From NCBI GenBank assembly GCA_037074705.1, contig CM073593.1, positions 11,909,001-11,973,000 on the forward strand: a stretch of DNA of 64,000 bases, written 5' to 3'. Made by a program: the position numbers and the translations under genes. The notes beneath the pieces are model-generated. The model had not been told where the DNA came from. It did not search any database and worked only from the letters and a program-made list of their open reading frames with translations. The DNA is from Zhengitettix transpicula. Taxonomy: Eukaryota; Arthropoda; Insecta; Orthoptera; Tetrigidae. Of this stretch, positions 13,097-23,284 are shown piece by piece; positions within the stretch are counted from its first letter, which is position 1, and every line of letters begins with the position of its first letter.

Positions 13097-13633
13097 GGGT
13101 AAGAGCTGTCTGCGAGGGCTATTTTCTCGCAGGCAGAACCTTGTAGGAGGACACGAAGGGGCTACCTTTGGGGCTGCCTTTTCCTCTCCGTTTTTGAACT
13201 AAGGTTCCCACAACCCGAGGCACCTCGGCCTGTTTTGAGAGGTGTATGTTCCGGGGTCGCAGACCTTGGGCATACGGTAAGAATTGTTCTCTGTTCCCAT
13301 TGGAACAGTCGACCAGCTGCCTCCTAAACTGGTCGAGGTACGGAGAAGGGAATGATGCGTCCCCACAGCAAAATCTTCTCCCGCTATCGGAAGGGCGTGG
13401 GACAAGTACCCAATGCCCGACTTACCTGATGCAGGTTTTTCTAGGGTTTTCCCTGCATTACATTTAGGCGAATTGCCGGGTAGGATCCTTAAACCATAGC
13501 CCGGGGGCCCTAGTTAACCCTTGGCTACCTTCCTCTACCCTTCCGCATTTCCCCTTTCAAATCCCTTCCTATGCTATTAAATGGGAGTTGCCACTATGTG
13601 GATTACCCTCATGTAGCCTGTTGCCCTAAAAAA
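13097..13633 (+). mobile_element. R repeat, complete copy with candidate target duplication (R6)
   Basis: This is the best-bounded copy of the family. The 11-mer CAATTATAATT lies directly before (13086-13096) and directly after it (13634-13644), so the element is 537 bases. It starts GGGTAAGAGCTGTCTGCGAG and ends GTAGCCTGTTGCCCTAAAAAA. The ends are imperfectly inverted (GGGTAA against TTGCCC), and a short hairpin (CTGCGAG/CTCGCAG) lies just inside the 5' end. The A-run plus 11-bp duplication would suit a retroposed element, whereas the inverted ends would suit a DNA element. No ORF is conserved, so the class stays open. The flanks are themselves A+T-rich, which weakens the duplication call. 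Confidence 0.7.
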
Positions 13634-13644
13634 CAATTATAATT

Positions 13645-14079
13645 ATAATTGTTAATTTAAATAAATTTTAAAAATATTCTCCCCTTTTAGGAGTGGTTGC
13701 CTAGCAAACTTTTGAACGTTTTGCATTCTGAACTTTGTTTAATTTTCCTACAATTTATTTTAATTTATGTCCTTTGTTCTAAATAGACAATTTATTTTTT
13801 CAAATTACACAGATACGACCACTTTCAGATGCTGTTGCGCACTTTCTTGTATCGTTTCGTTTAGGAAAAAGCACAATTAAATTGACGTAGGCCACACTGT
13901 GTTGTAATAGCGTAACAACTATACGAAAACATCGCTCAAAAAATAGCTTAGACGGAAGCCATGTGTTCCAAAGAAATTCTTATCTACAATGATACAGTTG
14001 TTAAAAGAAGTTTATGAAGTTATTATCGGTCAAATAATTATGGATTGTAACAAAAATGGAAATAAAAATCTCATACGGA
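13645..14079. other. Unassigned A+T-rich DNA
   Basis: No feature is recognised between the R copy and the LINE fragment that follows. Confidence 0.4.
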
Positions 14080-14410
14080 GTATCCTGGTGTACGAAAGTG
14101 AAGCTTTATCAAAGAAAACCGCGGAAAAGATCTACTCCTTTCTAAGAAAAATCCTGAGGAGAATTTATGGACCTGTATGTTTACAAGGAGAATAACTATA
14201 ATCACGAATTATATTCATCTTACAAAATGTATTTTTATCACATATTCTTTGTGTTAAGAGAATTAAATTGGCGGGTCATCTAATGACATTAGAAGAACCC
14301 CCGAGACCCAAAGAAGGTATTCTTAGGAAATTCTGGAGAAAGAAGGCCACGCAATAGGTGGGAAGATACAGAGACAAAATCTATCTGGTACCCCAATAAA
14401 ATAAAAAATA
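14080..14410 (+). pseudogene. LINE reverse-transcriptase C-terminal remnant
   Basis: The ORF ending at 14195 contains SEALSKKTAEKIYSFLRKIL and RRIYGPV. Past its stop, another frame gives AGHLMTLEE and later a GRYRD-like segment. This order (SEAW-like, RKILRKIFGPV-like, GHV.RM-like, GRPR-like) is the familiar C-terminal end of insect LINE polymerases of the RTE/CR1-like kind. Catalytic RT motifs are absent, and at least one stop or frameshift breaks the frame. It is a truncated, non-functional 3' fragment. Confidence 0.5.
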
Positions 14411-14449
14411 CACCCAGAACCTTAAGAGGGTCAAAATGACTCCGGATAA

Positions 14450-15300
14450 CATTCTTTCAGCCATAAAATTTCATTAACCACGTTGATTAATGTCAGAATT
14501 AAACTCAGCGACTTCTATAACCCCGGAATCTACACCAATCTCGGTCTTTATTGAATTGTCCTGCAGTAAGGGTGCTTCAGTCCCTTGCCTTTTGGGGTTA
14601 AAATTAAACACTTAAAAATTACAAAATAACGCTATACACTACAAGTAAATATCGTACACTGCAATCTGTCTCGGAGACAGCAGGTGGTTGTTGCCAGCTT
14701 AAGAATTCTCCATTCTAATCTCACGCCAATGGAATTTATGTTGACGCGCCTGTAAACAATAAATTTTTTAAAAAAACAATGACCCAGAAAACATTATATT
14801 TGACACTAATAATGGCAGTCCGTGAATTTTTTCTAAATGCCCCCTCTCCAAATCCACCCCTAGAAGTGTTAGGTATGTCTTAGTCTCTCGGTGTTTATTC
14901 CTGGATCGTAAGTAATATGTTGGCTAGAAATTTCTGTACGCTTTTAAAATTGCACACGTACATTTTATACCTACTACCTTCCCCATCTCAACATTTAGGG
15001 GCTGAACTACAGCTTAATTGACATAGTGAATGTCCGAATAAACTCATTGACTTGTATAGCCCTTCATTTGACACCTATCTCGATTGTTTCGCGTTAATTT
15101 TTGTGTAACGCTCCTCCATTAGTGGTGCAGTGAGAGGTTGAAATTATACACTGGATGGATAATATGAATCACATCGACCCCTAAAAGTAATTATTCGATA
15201 CTAATACCGGCCGTTTTAACATATTATAAAATTTTACCCTAGCTAAAGCTTCGAAAGACCGACAGAAACCTTCGAACCGGGCGTGCGCCCGGCAACTCAC
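14450..15300 (-). mobile_element. Helitron-like internal repeats (H5)
   Basis: The block starting near 14480 (TAATGTCAGAATTAAAC, then ATAACCCCGGAATC) and a second related block near 15020 match the 3'-proximal repeats of the Helitron-like family in minus orientation. A CGGGCGTGCGCCCGG hairpin-like stretch lies at about 15279. No intact terminus is seen, so this is a degraded copy. Confidence 0.4.
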
Positions 15301-15362
15301 CAAATTTTGATGACTGGTTTACGAACACATAAGAGAACATACAGATATATATATATATATAT

Positions 15363-16378
15363 TGTAATAATCAAATTTTAAGCGAATAATTAATTTTTCC
15401 CCACGTTGTGGTAGCCATTTATGTAATAATCAAAATGAAAATGTTAATTAAATTAAAAGATTATGAAAAATTAACAAACAAAATAATTTATTTATTCAAT
15501 TGTGGCTTCCAGATTTAAAACAATTACAATCAAATTAAGATTTCTTCTCTCAGGGTCTCCACTGAGTTTTATAATTAACAGAAATGTGATTTAATAAACT
15601 GATTAACAATTCAGTTTAAAATTTACCTAAAAACAATATGTCGATAAATAAAAGAAAGCTAAATGTTAAGAAATTAAACTTGAACGAAATGGAAGATGAA
15701 CGAAATCTGACTTTACCCTTTTATTTATCGTTTACAAATATTATTATCAAAGTTTTGGTTACTCACATAATGTCCGACTGGTACCAGTAATCTTTTGTAG
15801 CTTCAACACTACACTTTAAATGCAAAATTTTACACTGATTCTAATTTCCTCACAGATTTTACACATACGCTGTCGAAATAAACGTACTCAGTTCTCAGGA
15901 ACCTCGGATGATCCTCTCCTAATTGGTCGGATGTTGGTTTCCCTCAATGCAAAATTGTTCAATTTTTATAATGAAGCAACCTTTGCTTCACTGTTAGCTA
16001 GTTGTTAGAAAATATCTCTGTCCAACTATCTGCTTGCTTACAGAAACTCACGATTTGCAGATTTTACACTTTTACTGTTTTAATTATTGATTTGGATCGA
16101 ACTGTTAAGTATCTCGGTGAAGATTTGTTATAATGTCTCTCCTCTCGTGGCTGACCGTAGACGTAGACACCTCGTATGCAGATTTGGTTGTCTATCCTTT
16201 CGTGGCTGACCGTAGACTAACTTTACTTTTGCGCGCAATCACCATTTCGGCTCTTCAACAAAGCAAAAGAGCTCAGCGCTATTGTCGCTTTGGGTCGCTC
16301 AATACCGCTATAATTCATTTATCAAAACAATTCAAATTATCCCTAATCAATTTAATGGCCTAATTAACTATCGCTACA
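15363..16378 (-). mobile_element. LTR-like element A1
   Basis: Read on the minus strand, the body starts at 16378 (TGTAGCGATAG, then AGGCCATTA) and ends at 15422 with TTGATTATTACA. It is followed by TGGCTACCACAACGTGGGG, which resembles a tRNA primer-binding site, and after about 50 bases by a second TTTGATTATTACA ending at 15363 against a TA run. A block around 16250 matches elements B and C. A donor-like GTGAGT lies at 15764-15769 on the minus strand. An 18-base direct repeat (TCGTGGCTGACCGTAGAC) occurs at 16145 and 16200. No gag or pol is present. Confidence 0.6.

Positions 16379-16456
<78 letters not shown>
16378..16456. repeat. (CA)n(TA)n microsatellite
   Basis: About 20 CA repeats run directly into about 20 TA repeats between the LTR-like elements A1 and A2. 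Confidence 0.95.
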
Positions 16457-16461
<5 letters not shown>

Positions 16462-17105
16462 CCTCCACTTTCGGTCCTCAAGATTAAAAGTCTTGTGAGA
16501 AATAAACACGCCAAGAGAAATTTACCTTGGGTTTGGGAAACCGAATTTTGACATTAAACTCTTACAAGGTCAGATTTTCAGTGGAGAATGCTGGGAAAAG
16601 GAGACTTTTATAAAAAGAATCAATGGCAAAATATTCACAAAAACACTACTATAATTACAAAAATGTATTATATATACACAGGGTCGATGTTCTCGTTCTC
16701 TGCCACCTGGCCGCCCCTCAGTCAGCCCTCGGACATAGGTCTCCTTGATGCCTCTATGCGAAATTTAATTCAGTCTGTGTGAAGCAAAACCTTTTGCTTC
16801 CAACTTTGTGATTATTATTTGAGTCTCTCCGTCAAAACTGTTTACTCGCGTTTTATGTAAACTAATAGAAGTCGCAGTTGGACTTCTAGGACCGCGCTAT
16901 TCATAATTTTAGATCAGCATCCACATTTTACGTTTTCAGTTCCTCGAACTGATCCGCTTCGCCTCTCGCCGCAGACTGACTTCCTACGAGCGCGCTATTT
17001 TTCAACTATTATAGTCGACAAAGAGCCGTGATTGTCGCTTTCAAAACTCGTGCCGTTAAGAATCCAATTATATTAAAAAAATTAATGGCCTCTTTAATTG
17101 GTATT

Positions 17106-17108
<3 letters not shown>
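16457..17108 (-). mobile_element. LTR-like element A2, truncated
   Basis: On the minus strand it begins at 17108 with TGTAATACCAATTAAAGAGG and GGCCATTAATTT, the same start as the LTR-like family. It contains a related AAGCGACAATCACGGCTC block. The end with the repeated TTATTACA terminus is missing; the element stops at the microsatellite at 16456. Confidence 0.5.

Positions 17109-17151
<43 letters not shown>
17109..17151. repeat. (AT)n microsatellite
   Basis: About 21 AT repeats directly abut the 5' TGTAAT end of element A2. Confidence 0.95.
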
Positions 17152-17152
<1 letters not shown>

Positions 17153-17295
17153 CAGTAATCAAACGTAATCTTGTATAAACTGTTAAGAAAGTTGTTAATG
17201 GAGACAAAACGTTTACATATCGCTGAAGTATATTAGTAATGGGTAATACATTCATGTCATATCATGTATATGATTTTCATTTAAATATTGCATTT

Positions 17296-17510
17296 ATAAT
17301 AAGAAAGATAGCGAAATACAGACAATAGAAGTGATAATATAACATAATAAACTTTTGAGTTATGTCAACTGACTAGTGCAGTTGTGTCGCTTTAGGCTGT
17401 TGCATTGTTTCTGGACCTGAAGAAAGGAACAAGGCTTCCAGAAACCTTGTGTGGTACTTATATTATCACTTCCTTTGTCTGTATTTTGCTATCTTTATTA
17501 TTATTGATTT
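17296..17510. mobile_element. Small terminal-inverted-repeat element (MITE-like), copy 1
   Basis: The left end AATAAGAAAGATAGCGAAAT and the right end, read in reverse complement as AATAAAGATAGCAAAATAC, pair over about 45 bases. The element is about 210 bases with no ORF. Its interior (CTGGACCTGAAGAAAGGAAC, CAGAAACCTTGTGTGGTA) reappears inverted at 40106-40297, which confirms a dispersed family. The size and inverted ends fit a MITE; the parent transposon is unknown. Confidence 0.65.
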
Positions 17511-18381
17511 TCAATCAGACGTAAATTTGACAATTTAATGCATTTAATATACATGAAAATGTAAAAGGATTGCAATTTGCCTTTAAGTTGCACAAGTTGA
17601 TTAACACATTATTAGTACGAGTATTTAGTAAATATTTATGGAGTATGTTTCAATGAAGTCATAATAAATTAATAATTTTTTAGAAAAAAATGAAGCATTC
17701 TGAAATTTATTGGTTTCAATTCAACACAAACATATTGCTAAACAGGTTTGTATTACATAATTATTATTTTAAAATACAATTTGTTGCAGTGTCTCGTTAT
17801 AAAAGACCAGTTAATAGAATTTTTCAATTTCCCTTGTTGTGTTTGCAGTCGGACACGGAAAAAAAGGTCATATGATTATTTCAAACCGTGGTTAATTGTA
17901 GGTAAAAGCTTTGTGGCTCATTAGTTTGTGAGCCCAGATGTGCGAAATTCAGTCTTGACACCGTGCATGATTGATACGACCAGATGTGACGTGTTTTTAG
18001 AATGGCGTACTCCATTCCATCTCGTTTTTACAGCAGCTGCACCGACCAGAGACGCGTACCGCAAACGTGGGGTGACAGAATTCCCCAATTACATAGCACA
18101 GCATATCGAATCTAAATTATGCGTCCGACGACCAGTTTCTCGTTCAAAAAATGATGTACAATAAACTCTAGTCCCCTGATTCCCGATAACACAAATTTTC
18201 CTGCAGCTTATTCGTTGTAGTTCTTCGTCGATAACATCTTATTACTTTTATATTTATTTATTATGTTAAGCGTAACGTCATCCAACTAACGGAGTAAGTA
18301 CGAAGGAAATGGTGTTCACTTTCATGAAAAGTGAGCCAGATGTCTGCTAGATTCAGCCGCGACTCATTATTTCATCACAAC
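17511..18381. other. Unassigned DNA
   Basis: No gene or repeat is recognised. A 78-codon ORF at 17928-18164 has no detectable motif. Confidence 0.4.
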
Positions 18382-19288
18382 TACGAGGGTGGTCTGAAAA
18401 GTTTCCGACCTCAACGTGAAAATGGCGTCACTAGTAAATAAAAGCGAGTGAATTTCGTTGTTCATCTGATCTCAGTTACTCACCAAAGTTTCAGCCATTT
18501 TGGAATGTAACAGTCGTTTGAGTGAGTTGATGTGAGTGCTTTTGTGAAACTGGAGAAAATCGACTATCGAGCTGTTATTAAAGATTTGTTTTTGAAAGGC
18601 AATACGCCTACACAAATCAAAGATGAGTTGGATTCTGTGTATGGGGACTCTGCACCATCATTTACCACAGTGAAATTTTGGGCAGCTGAATTTAAACGTG
18701 GCCGTAAGAGCTTGGGAGACGATGAACGTTGCAAACGTTCGAAAAATGCAACTACCGATGAAAACATCGCCAAAGTTCACCAAATGGGGCTACACGACCG
18801 CCGAATTAAAGTGAGAGAGATAGCAGAGGTCATGAATATGTGAAAAGAACGTGTTTGTCATATATTAAATCAACATTTAGGCACGAGAAAGCTGTCCGCG
18901 CGTTGGGTGCCGCGTTTGCTCACGTTTGACCAAAAACGTGTTCGACTGAACATTTCCAACGCTTTGTTGGCGAACTTTAGGCGCAATAAATCCGAGTTTT
19001 GGCGCCGATTAATTACTGTAGATTAAACTTGGATACATCATTATACGCCCGAAACAAAAATACAGTCCAAACAGTGGATTTCAAAAGGGGAACCGGCTCC
19101 AAAAAAAGCAAAAACTGTTTTTTAGGCTGGGAAAGTGATGGCGACTGTTTTTTGGGATAGTCATGGAGTTATTTTAATCGATTATCATCAACAAGGAAAA
19201 ACCATTACAGAAGCATCATTACTTGACAAGCTGAAGGCAGAACTTGCGGAAAAACGGCCACATTTGCAGAAAAATAAAATCCTGTTTC

Positions 19289-19299
19289 ACCAAGACAAC
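19289..19299. repeat. Target-site duplication of the jockey LINE
   Basis: ACCAAGACAAC occurs here in the mariner and again at 22649-22659 directly after the poly-A tail. The leading A of the second copy cannot be separated from the tail, so the duplication is 10 or 11 bases. It is perfect, which indicates a recent insertion. Confidence 0.93.
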
Positions 19300-19301
19300 A
19301 T

Positions 19302-19796
19302 GACACTAGGAACTGCCCCACAAATAACACTCCAACAACAAAATGTGCATTATGTAAAGGCGATCATCCAGCCAATTATAAAGGCTGCCAAGTGTACATC
19401 GAAATACTAAATAGACGTAACATGAATTCAAAATTGAGAACAGATATGCAACAGCCACAAATCGTACAAAAGTTTTCATTAACGCCATCAGACTTTCCAT
19501 CACTGAGACACGCTAATAACCAGCCAATTGTGACGTCAAAAGCAACTGTCAATCACAAAATACAGCCACTGGGGCTAGGGTCATATAAGCAAGCACTCTG
19601 TACCGAGCAAAATAGCACTTTCATCAATCAAGAAAGACTTACACTCCAATTCATGCAGGAAACCATTACGAACCAAAATAACGTCATAATGGATCTCCTA
19701 AGTGAAACCAGAGAAATGAGAAGAACCATAGAGACACTCAGTAATGAACTTGCAGCACTTAGACAACAAACTACGAACAAGAATGGCTCAATATAA
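19302..19796 (+). pseudogene. jockey ORF1 (gag-like), C-terminal remnant
   Basis: The frame is open from the insertion junction and starts within a zinc knuckle (TRNC). It then shows a complete knuckle, CALCKGDHPANYKGC at 19344-19388, of the form seen as the last finger of jockey-family gag proteins, which coat the element RNA. A glutamine- and threonine-rich tail follows, with a probable coiled-coil (ETREMRRTIETLSNELAALR). The stop TAA ends at 19796 and overlaps ORF2 by 14 bases. The N-terminal gag domain and the first knuckles are lost through 5' truncation, so the product is not a working gag. Confidence 0.88.
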
Positions 19797-22464
19797 GATA
19801 GCTACATGGAACGCAAATGGCCTGACGCAACATCGTCAGGAAGTAGAAGCATTCATGAACACAAACCACATTGACTTACTACTAGTTTCCGAAGCGCATT
19901 TTACTGATCGAACCTACTTCAAAATACCAGGCTATATAACCTATGATACACAACACCCGAACGGCAACGCAAGAGGCGGAACTGCAATAATTATCAGACA
20001 AAACATAAAACACTACGAGCTGGATAAATTTAGCAAAGACTTTCTACAGGCCACGAGTGTAGTAGTGGAAGACTGGCATGGACCACTAGCAATATCAGCG
20101 GCGTACTGTCCACCACGCTATAGAGCGAACAAAGAAGGATTTGATATGTACTTCAGCACACTAGGTACAAGATTTATATCAGGCGGAGACTACAATGCCA
20201 AAAGCCCACTCTGGGGTTCAAGACTCTACACGCCAAGAGGCAGAGCCCTAGAAACCAGCATCCAAACAAATCGCTTAGATTTCGCATCCACTGGAAAACC
20301 AACTTACTGGCCAACAGACCAGTCAAAACTCCCAGACTGTTTAGATTTCTTCGTAACCAAGGGAATAAGCCAAGCACACACAAATGTCGAAGAATTATAT
20401 GATCTTTCGTCTGATCACTCACCTGTACTCCTAACCATAAGTACAAACATAATCGACAGAAGCAGACCACCGCAACTATGCAACCAACGAACGGACTGGG
20501 ACAATTTTAGAGAGATATTAGACAAAAACATCTCACTTAACGTTGAGCTAAAAACGGCAATCGACATCGAGCTAGCTGTAGAAAAATTCCAAACACTAGT
20601 GCAGAACGCTGCCTGGGAATCCACCCCTCCATACACACCCCAGCCAACCAAACGAGGATATCCAATGGAAATTAATAAGAAAATAATGGAGAAAAGAAGA
20701 TTGAGAAGAGAGTGGCACAATAGACGGTACCCTGAGGAAAAACGCCGATATAATGTATGTTCCAGAGAACTAAAAATACTCCTACAAGATTTCAGGAACT
20801 CCTCCTTCCAAGAGTACCTAGAGGAATTAACCGCAACAGAACAAAGTGAATACTCGTTATGGAAAGCCACGAGAAGACTCAGGCAACCTGTGAAGCCAGT
20901 ACCACCACTTCGAAAAGCGGACGGAACATGGGCGAAAAACGATAATGACAAAGCTGAAGTATTCGCCAACCATCTCAAAGAAGTCTTTGAACCACTGCCG
21001 GGAGCTCCTGGTATAGACGACGAAGAAATAGAACACTACCTTGAGGCCCCGTTACAACTCTCGCTCCCTATTAAAAACTTCAAAATGAGGGATATAAAAA
21101 CAGCGATACACAAACTACCAGCAAAGAAATCCCCTGGATACGACCTCATTACAGGCCGTATACTAAAAGAACTACCAAACAATGGCCTCAAGTTACTAAC
21201 ATTTATATTTAACGCTATTCTAAGAACTGGACACTTTCCGACACAGTGGAAAGTCGCGAAAATCATCCTAATACACAAGCCCGGCAAACCACCAAACCTC
21301 GCTGAGTCATATAGACCTATAAGCTTACTACCTGTTACCTCTAAACTATTTGAAAGACTGTTACTCAAAAGGCTAATCCGTATCATAGAAGACAAACATC
21401 TCATTCCTGATCACCAATTCGGCTTCAGGGCTGCACACTCTACTATAGAACAGGTTCACCGAGTGGTGGACATTATTAACGCATCTTTCGAGGCAAAAAA
21501 GTACTGTAGTGCAGTATTTATCGACGTCAGTCAAGCATTTGATAAAGTTTGGCACAAAGGCCTACTATATAAGCTAAAGAAGTGGCTACCGGACAATCTC
21601 TACCTCATATTAAAATCATATTTGCATGGCAGACTATTCCAAGTAAAATACGAAGATGCACTAACCGACCTCAACCCTATAAATTCAGGAGTGCCCCAAG
21701 GCAGCGTCCTGGGGCCGATCTTATATCTACTATACACAGCTGACCTACCAACATGCGAAAGAGCTACAATAGCTACATATGCAGATGATACTGTGATATT
21801 AGTCTCAGAGGATGATACAGTCAGTGCATCCACGCAGCTACAAAACAGCCTCAATAACATCCACGATTGGCTAAAAAGATGGCGCACAAAAATAAATGAA
21901 ACAAAATCGGTACATGTCACTTTTACCAAACGACGGGGAATATGCCCGTCAATAATACTCAATGGACAGCCGGTACCACAGTCTGACTCAGCAAAATACC
22001 TGGGAATGCATCTCGACAAGGGCCTCACATGGAAGACTCACATATGGAAGAAAAGACTACAATTAAACATAAAACTCAGCACACATCTCTGGCTACTGGG
22101 TAGAATATCAAAACTTTCCCTCGATAACAAACTCCTAATATACAACACCATCTTCAAGCCTGTCTGGATGTATGGCATCCAGCTTTGGGGAACGGCATCA
22201 TCCACCAACATAGCAATAATCGAAAGATTTCAGTCGAAAATGCTTCGAACAATCACTAATGCACCATATTACATAACGAATGCAGACATACATAGTGACC
22301 TAAAAGTGAATTCAGTGAAAAGTGAAATTGTAAAAAACAGTGTAAGATACATAAAAAAACTTGAGTTGCACCCCAACCAACTTGCAAATAACCTACTAGA
22401 CAGTAGTAAACACAACCGCAGGCTTAAAAGAAACTACACGCTGGACCTGCCCTGCCGCTTCTAG
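19783..22464 (+). CDS. jockey ORF2 endonuclease-reverse transcriptase
   Basis: This 893-residue polyprotein nicks target DNA and copies the LINE RNA onto it. I prefer the ATG at 19783 over the upstream one at 19744, because MAQYKIATWNANGL is the normal jockey start and the 13 preceding residues look non-coding. The N-terminal third is an apurinic-type endonuclease: WNANGL near residue 7, SEAHFTD, GGDYNAKSPLWGS and SSDHSPVLL near 210. The reverse transcriptase follows with SYRPISLLP, QFGFRAAHST, FIDVSQAFDKVWH near 580, SGVPQGSVLGP, YADDT near 666 and KYLGMHLDKGLTWK. All catalytic residues I can place are present, and no stop or frameshift is visible. The length is typical for jockey ORF2. Expression would need a nearby promoter, since the 5' end is missing. 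Confidence 0.95.
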   Translation: MAQYKIATWNANGLTQHRQEVEAFMNTNHIDLLLVSEAHFTDRTYFKIPGYITYDTQHPNGNARGGTAIIIRQNIKHYELDKFSKDFLQATSVVVEDWHGPLAISAAYCPPRYRANKEGFDMYFSTLGTRFISGGDYNAKSPLWGSRLYTPRGRALETSIQTNRLDFASTGKPTYWPTDQSKLPDCLDFFVTKGISQAHTNVEELYDLSSDHSPVLLTISTNIIDRSRPPQLCNQRTDWDNFREILDKNISLNVELKTAIDIELAVEKFQTLVQNAAWESTPPYTPQPTKRGYPMEINKKIMEKRRLRREWHNRRYPEEKRRYNVCSRELKILLQDFRNSSFQEYLEELTATEQSEYSLWKATRRLRQPVKPVPPLRKADGTWAKNDNDKAEVFANHLKEVFEPLPGAPGIDDEEIEHYLEAPLQLSLPIKNFKMRDIKTAIHKLPAKKSPGYDLITGRILKELPNNGLKLLTFIFNAILRTGHFPTQWKVAKIILIHKPGKPPNLAESYRPISLLPVTSKLFERLLLKRLIRIIEDKHLIPDHQFGFRAAHSTIEQVHRVVDIINASFEAKKYCSAVFIDVSQAFDKVWHKGLLYKLKKWLPDNLYLILKSYLHGRLFQVKYEDALTDLNPINSGVPQGSVLGPILYLLYTADLPTCERATIATYADDTVILVSEDDTVSASTQLQNSLNNIHDWLKRWRTKINETKSVHVTFTKRRGICPSIILNGQPVPQSDSAKYLGMHLDKGLTWKTHIWKKRLQLNIKLSTHLWLLGRISKLSLDNKLLIYNTIFKPVWMYGIQLWGTASSTNIAIIERFQSKMLRTITNAPYYITNADIHSDLKVNSVKSEIVKNSVRYIKKLELHPNQLANNLLDSSKHNRRLKRNYTLDLPCRF

Positions 22465-23284
22465 ATGTGAACACTAACTGGAAATAACCTAAATAGTAAC
22501 AACACCCAAACTGCAACAGAAGACGTATTAATGTATGCGTCCTCTATACAACCCACATTCATACACAATATTTACTTATTGCTTTTATTATCAGCAGATT
22601 GTAAATAGTTATTAAATTAAACAAAAAAAAAAAAAAAAAAAAAAAAAAACCAAGACAACGCACCGCCTCACACCTGAGCTGTTGTCATTCTCGAATTACG
22701 GTTTGAACTGCTTGACCATCCGCCTTACTCACCAGATCTAGCCTCAAGCGACTTCTTGTTCCCTCATCTAAAAACTGCGCTCGGAGGACAGAGATTTTCG
22801 TCAAATGAAGAGGCAATCACCTACGTGAACAATTATTTTGCAGAGAAAAACGCCGAGTACTTTTTGGACGGGTTACAGAGATGGGAGCATCGCTGGGAGA
22901 AGTGTTTAGAGTTACAAGGAGACTATGTTGAAAAATTAAATTAAAATTAAAAAAATATGTATTCATGGTTGGGTCGGAAACTTTTTAGATCACTCTCGTA
23001 CGTTAGTAAAACGATTGTGTATTTGCACCACACCTACGGACGTAAAGTTCACTGGTATTGCAAAAGAACTACCGATGCTTTCCAGTGTACCAAAATCCAA
23101 GTAAGAGATTCAATTAATGGCGCATTCTTAATGAATTTAAATTGCTTAGTAATTCAGCATATAGGATATAGGATCAATATAAGGTTGGAATATTCCTTCA
23201 TTCATAAAACTAGCGAATCGCAACTTACACACAAAGGGATCTGTAGATTTGATTTTGAGTGCTGGGACATTTTGACCAAGTAAA

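Larger units (their letters stand above)
19300..22649 (+). mobile_element. jockey-type LINE, 5'-truncated, ORF2 intact
   Basis: This non-LTR retrotransposon begins inside its gag-like ORF1, carries a complete ORF2 and a 3' UTR of about 155 bases, and ends in 27 uninterrupted A residues (22623-22649). A matching 10-11 bp target duplication flanks it. The truncated 5' end, A tail and duplication are the usual products of target-primed reverse transcription. It lies in the same orientation as the mariner that it interrupts. With its promoter and most of ORF1 missing, it is unlikely to be autonomous, although ORF2 shows no visible break. Confidence 0.95.
18550..22944 (+). pseudogene. mariner transposase pseudogene, interrupted
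   Basis: Mariner transposases are DD34D cut-and-paste enzymes that bind the terminal repeats through N-terminal helix-turn-helix domains. The N-terminal region is readable (EKIDYRAVIKDLFLKGNTP, then TTVKFWAAEFKRG). The start codon expected at 18550 is CTG, whereas copy 2 has ATG. A stop lies at 18841-18843. The catalytic VDETW motif reads VD-stop-TW (TAA at 19024-19026), and a TAG lies at 19123-19125 before the VMATVFWD motif. HQDN at about 19288 is cut by the LINE insertion. Past the LINE, the frame resumes with degraded sequence, then DHPPYSPDLASSDF and a C-terminal part ending at 22944. The first catalytic region is damaged and the gene is dead. Confidence 0.9.
18384..22998 (+). mobile_element. 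mariner transposon 1, split by a LINE
   Basis: The left terminal inverted repeat CGAGGGTGGTCTGAAAAGTT starts at 18384 after TA (18382-18383). Its inverted partner ends at 22998 and is followed by TA (22999-23000), the target duplication expected for mariner. Removing the LINE and one target duplication leaves about 1255 bases, a normal mariner length. The transposase is broken, so the copy cannot move by itself. The same family recurs at 55258. Confidence 0.92.

Noticed and set aside
5673..13467. Similar short ORFs repeated in several places (for example peptides with TVRVVR and WNSRPAAS)
   Set aside because: They are translations of the R repeat; the frame breaks in different places in each copy, so coding is not supported.
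20174..22028. Minus-strand ORFs of 98-187 codons
   Set aside because: They are antisense shadows of the intact jockey ORF2 and show no domain.
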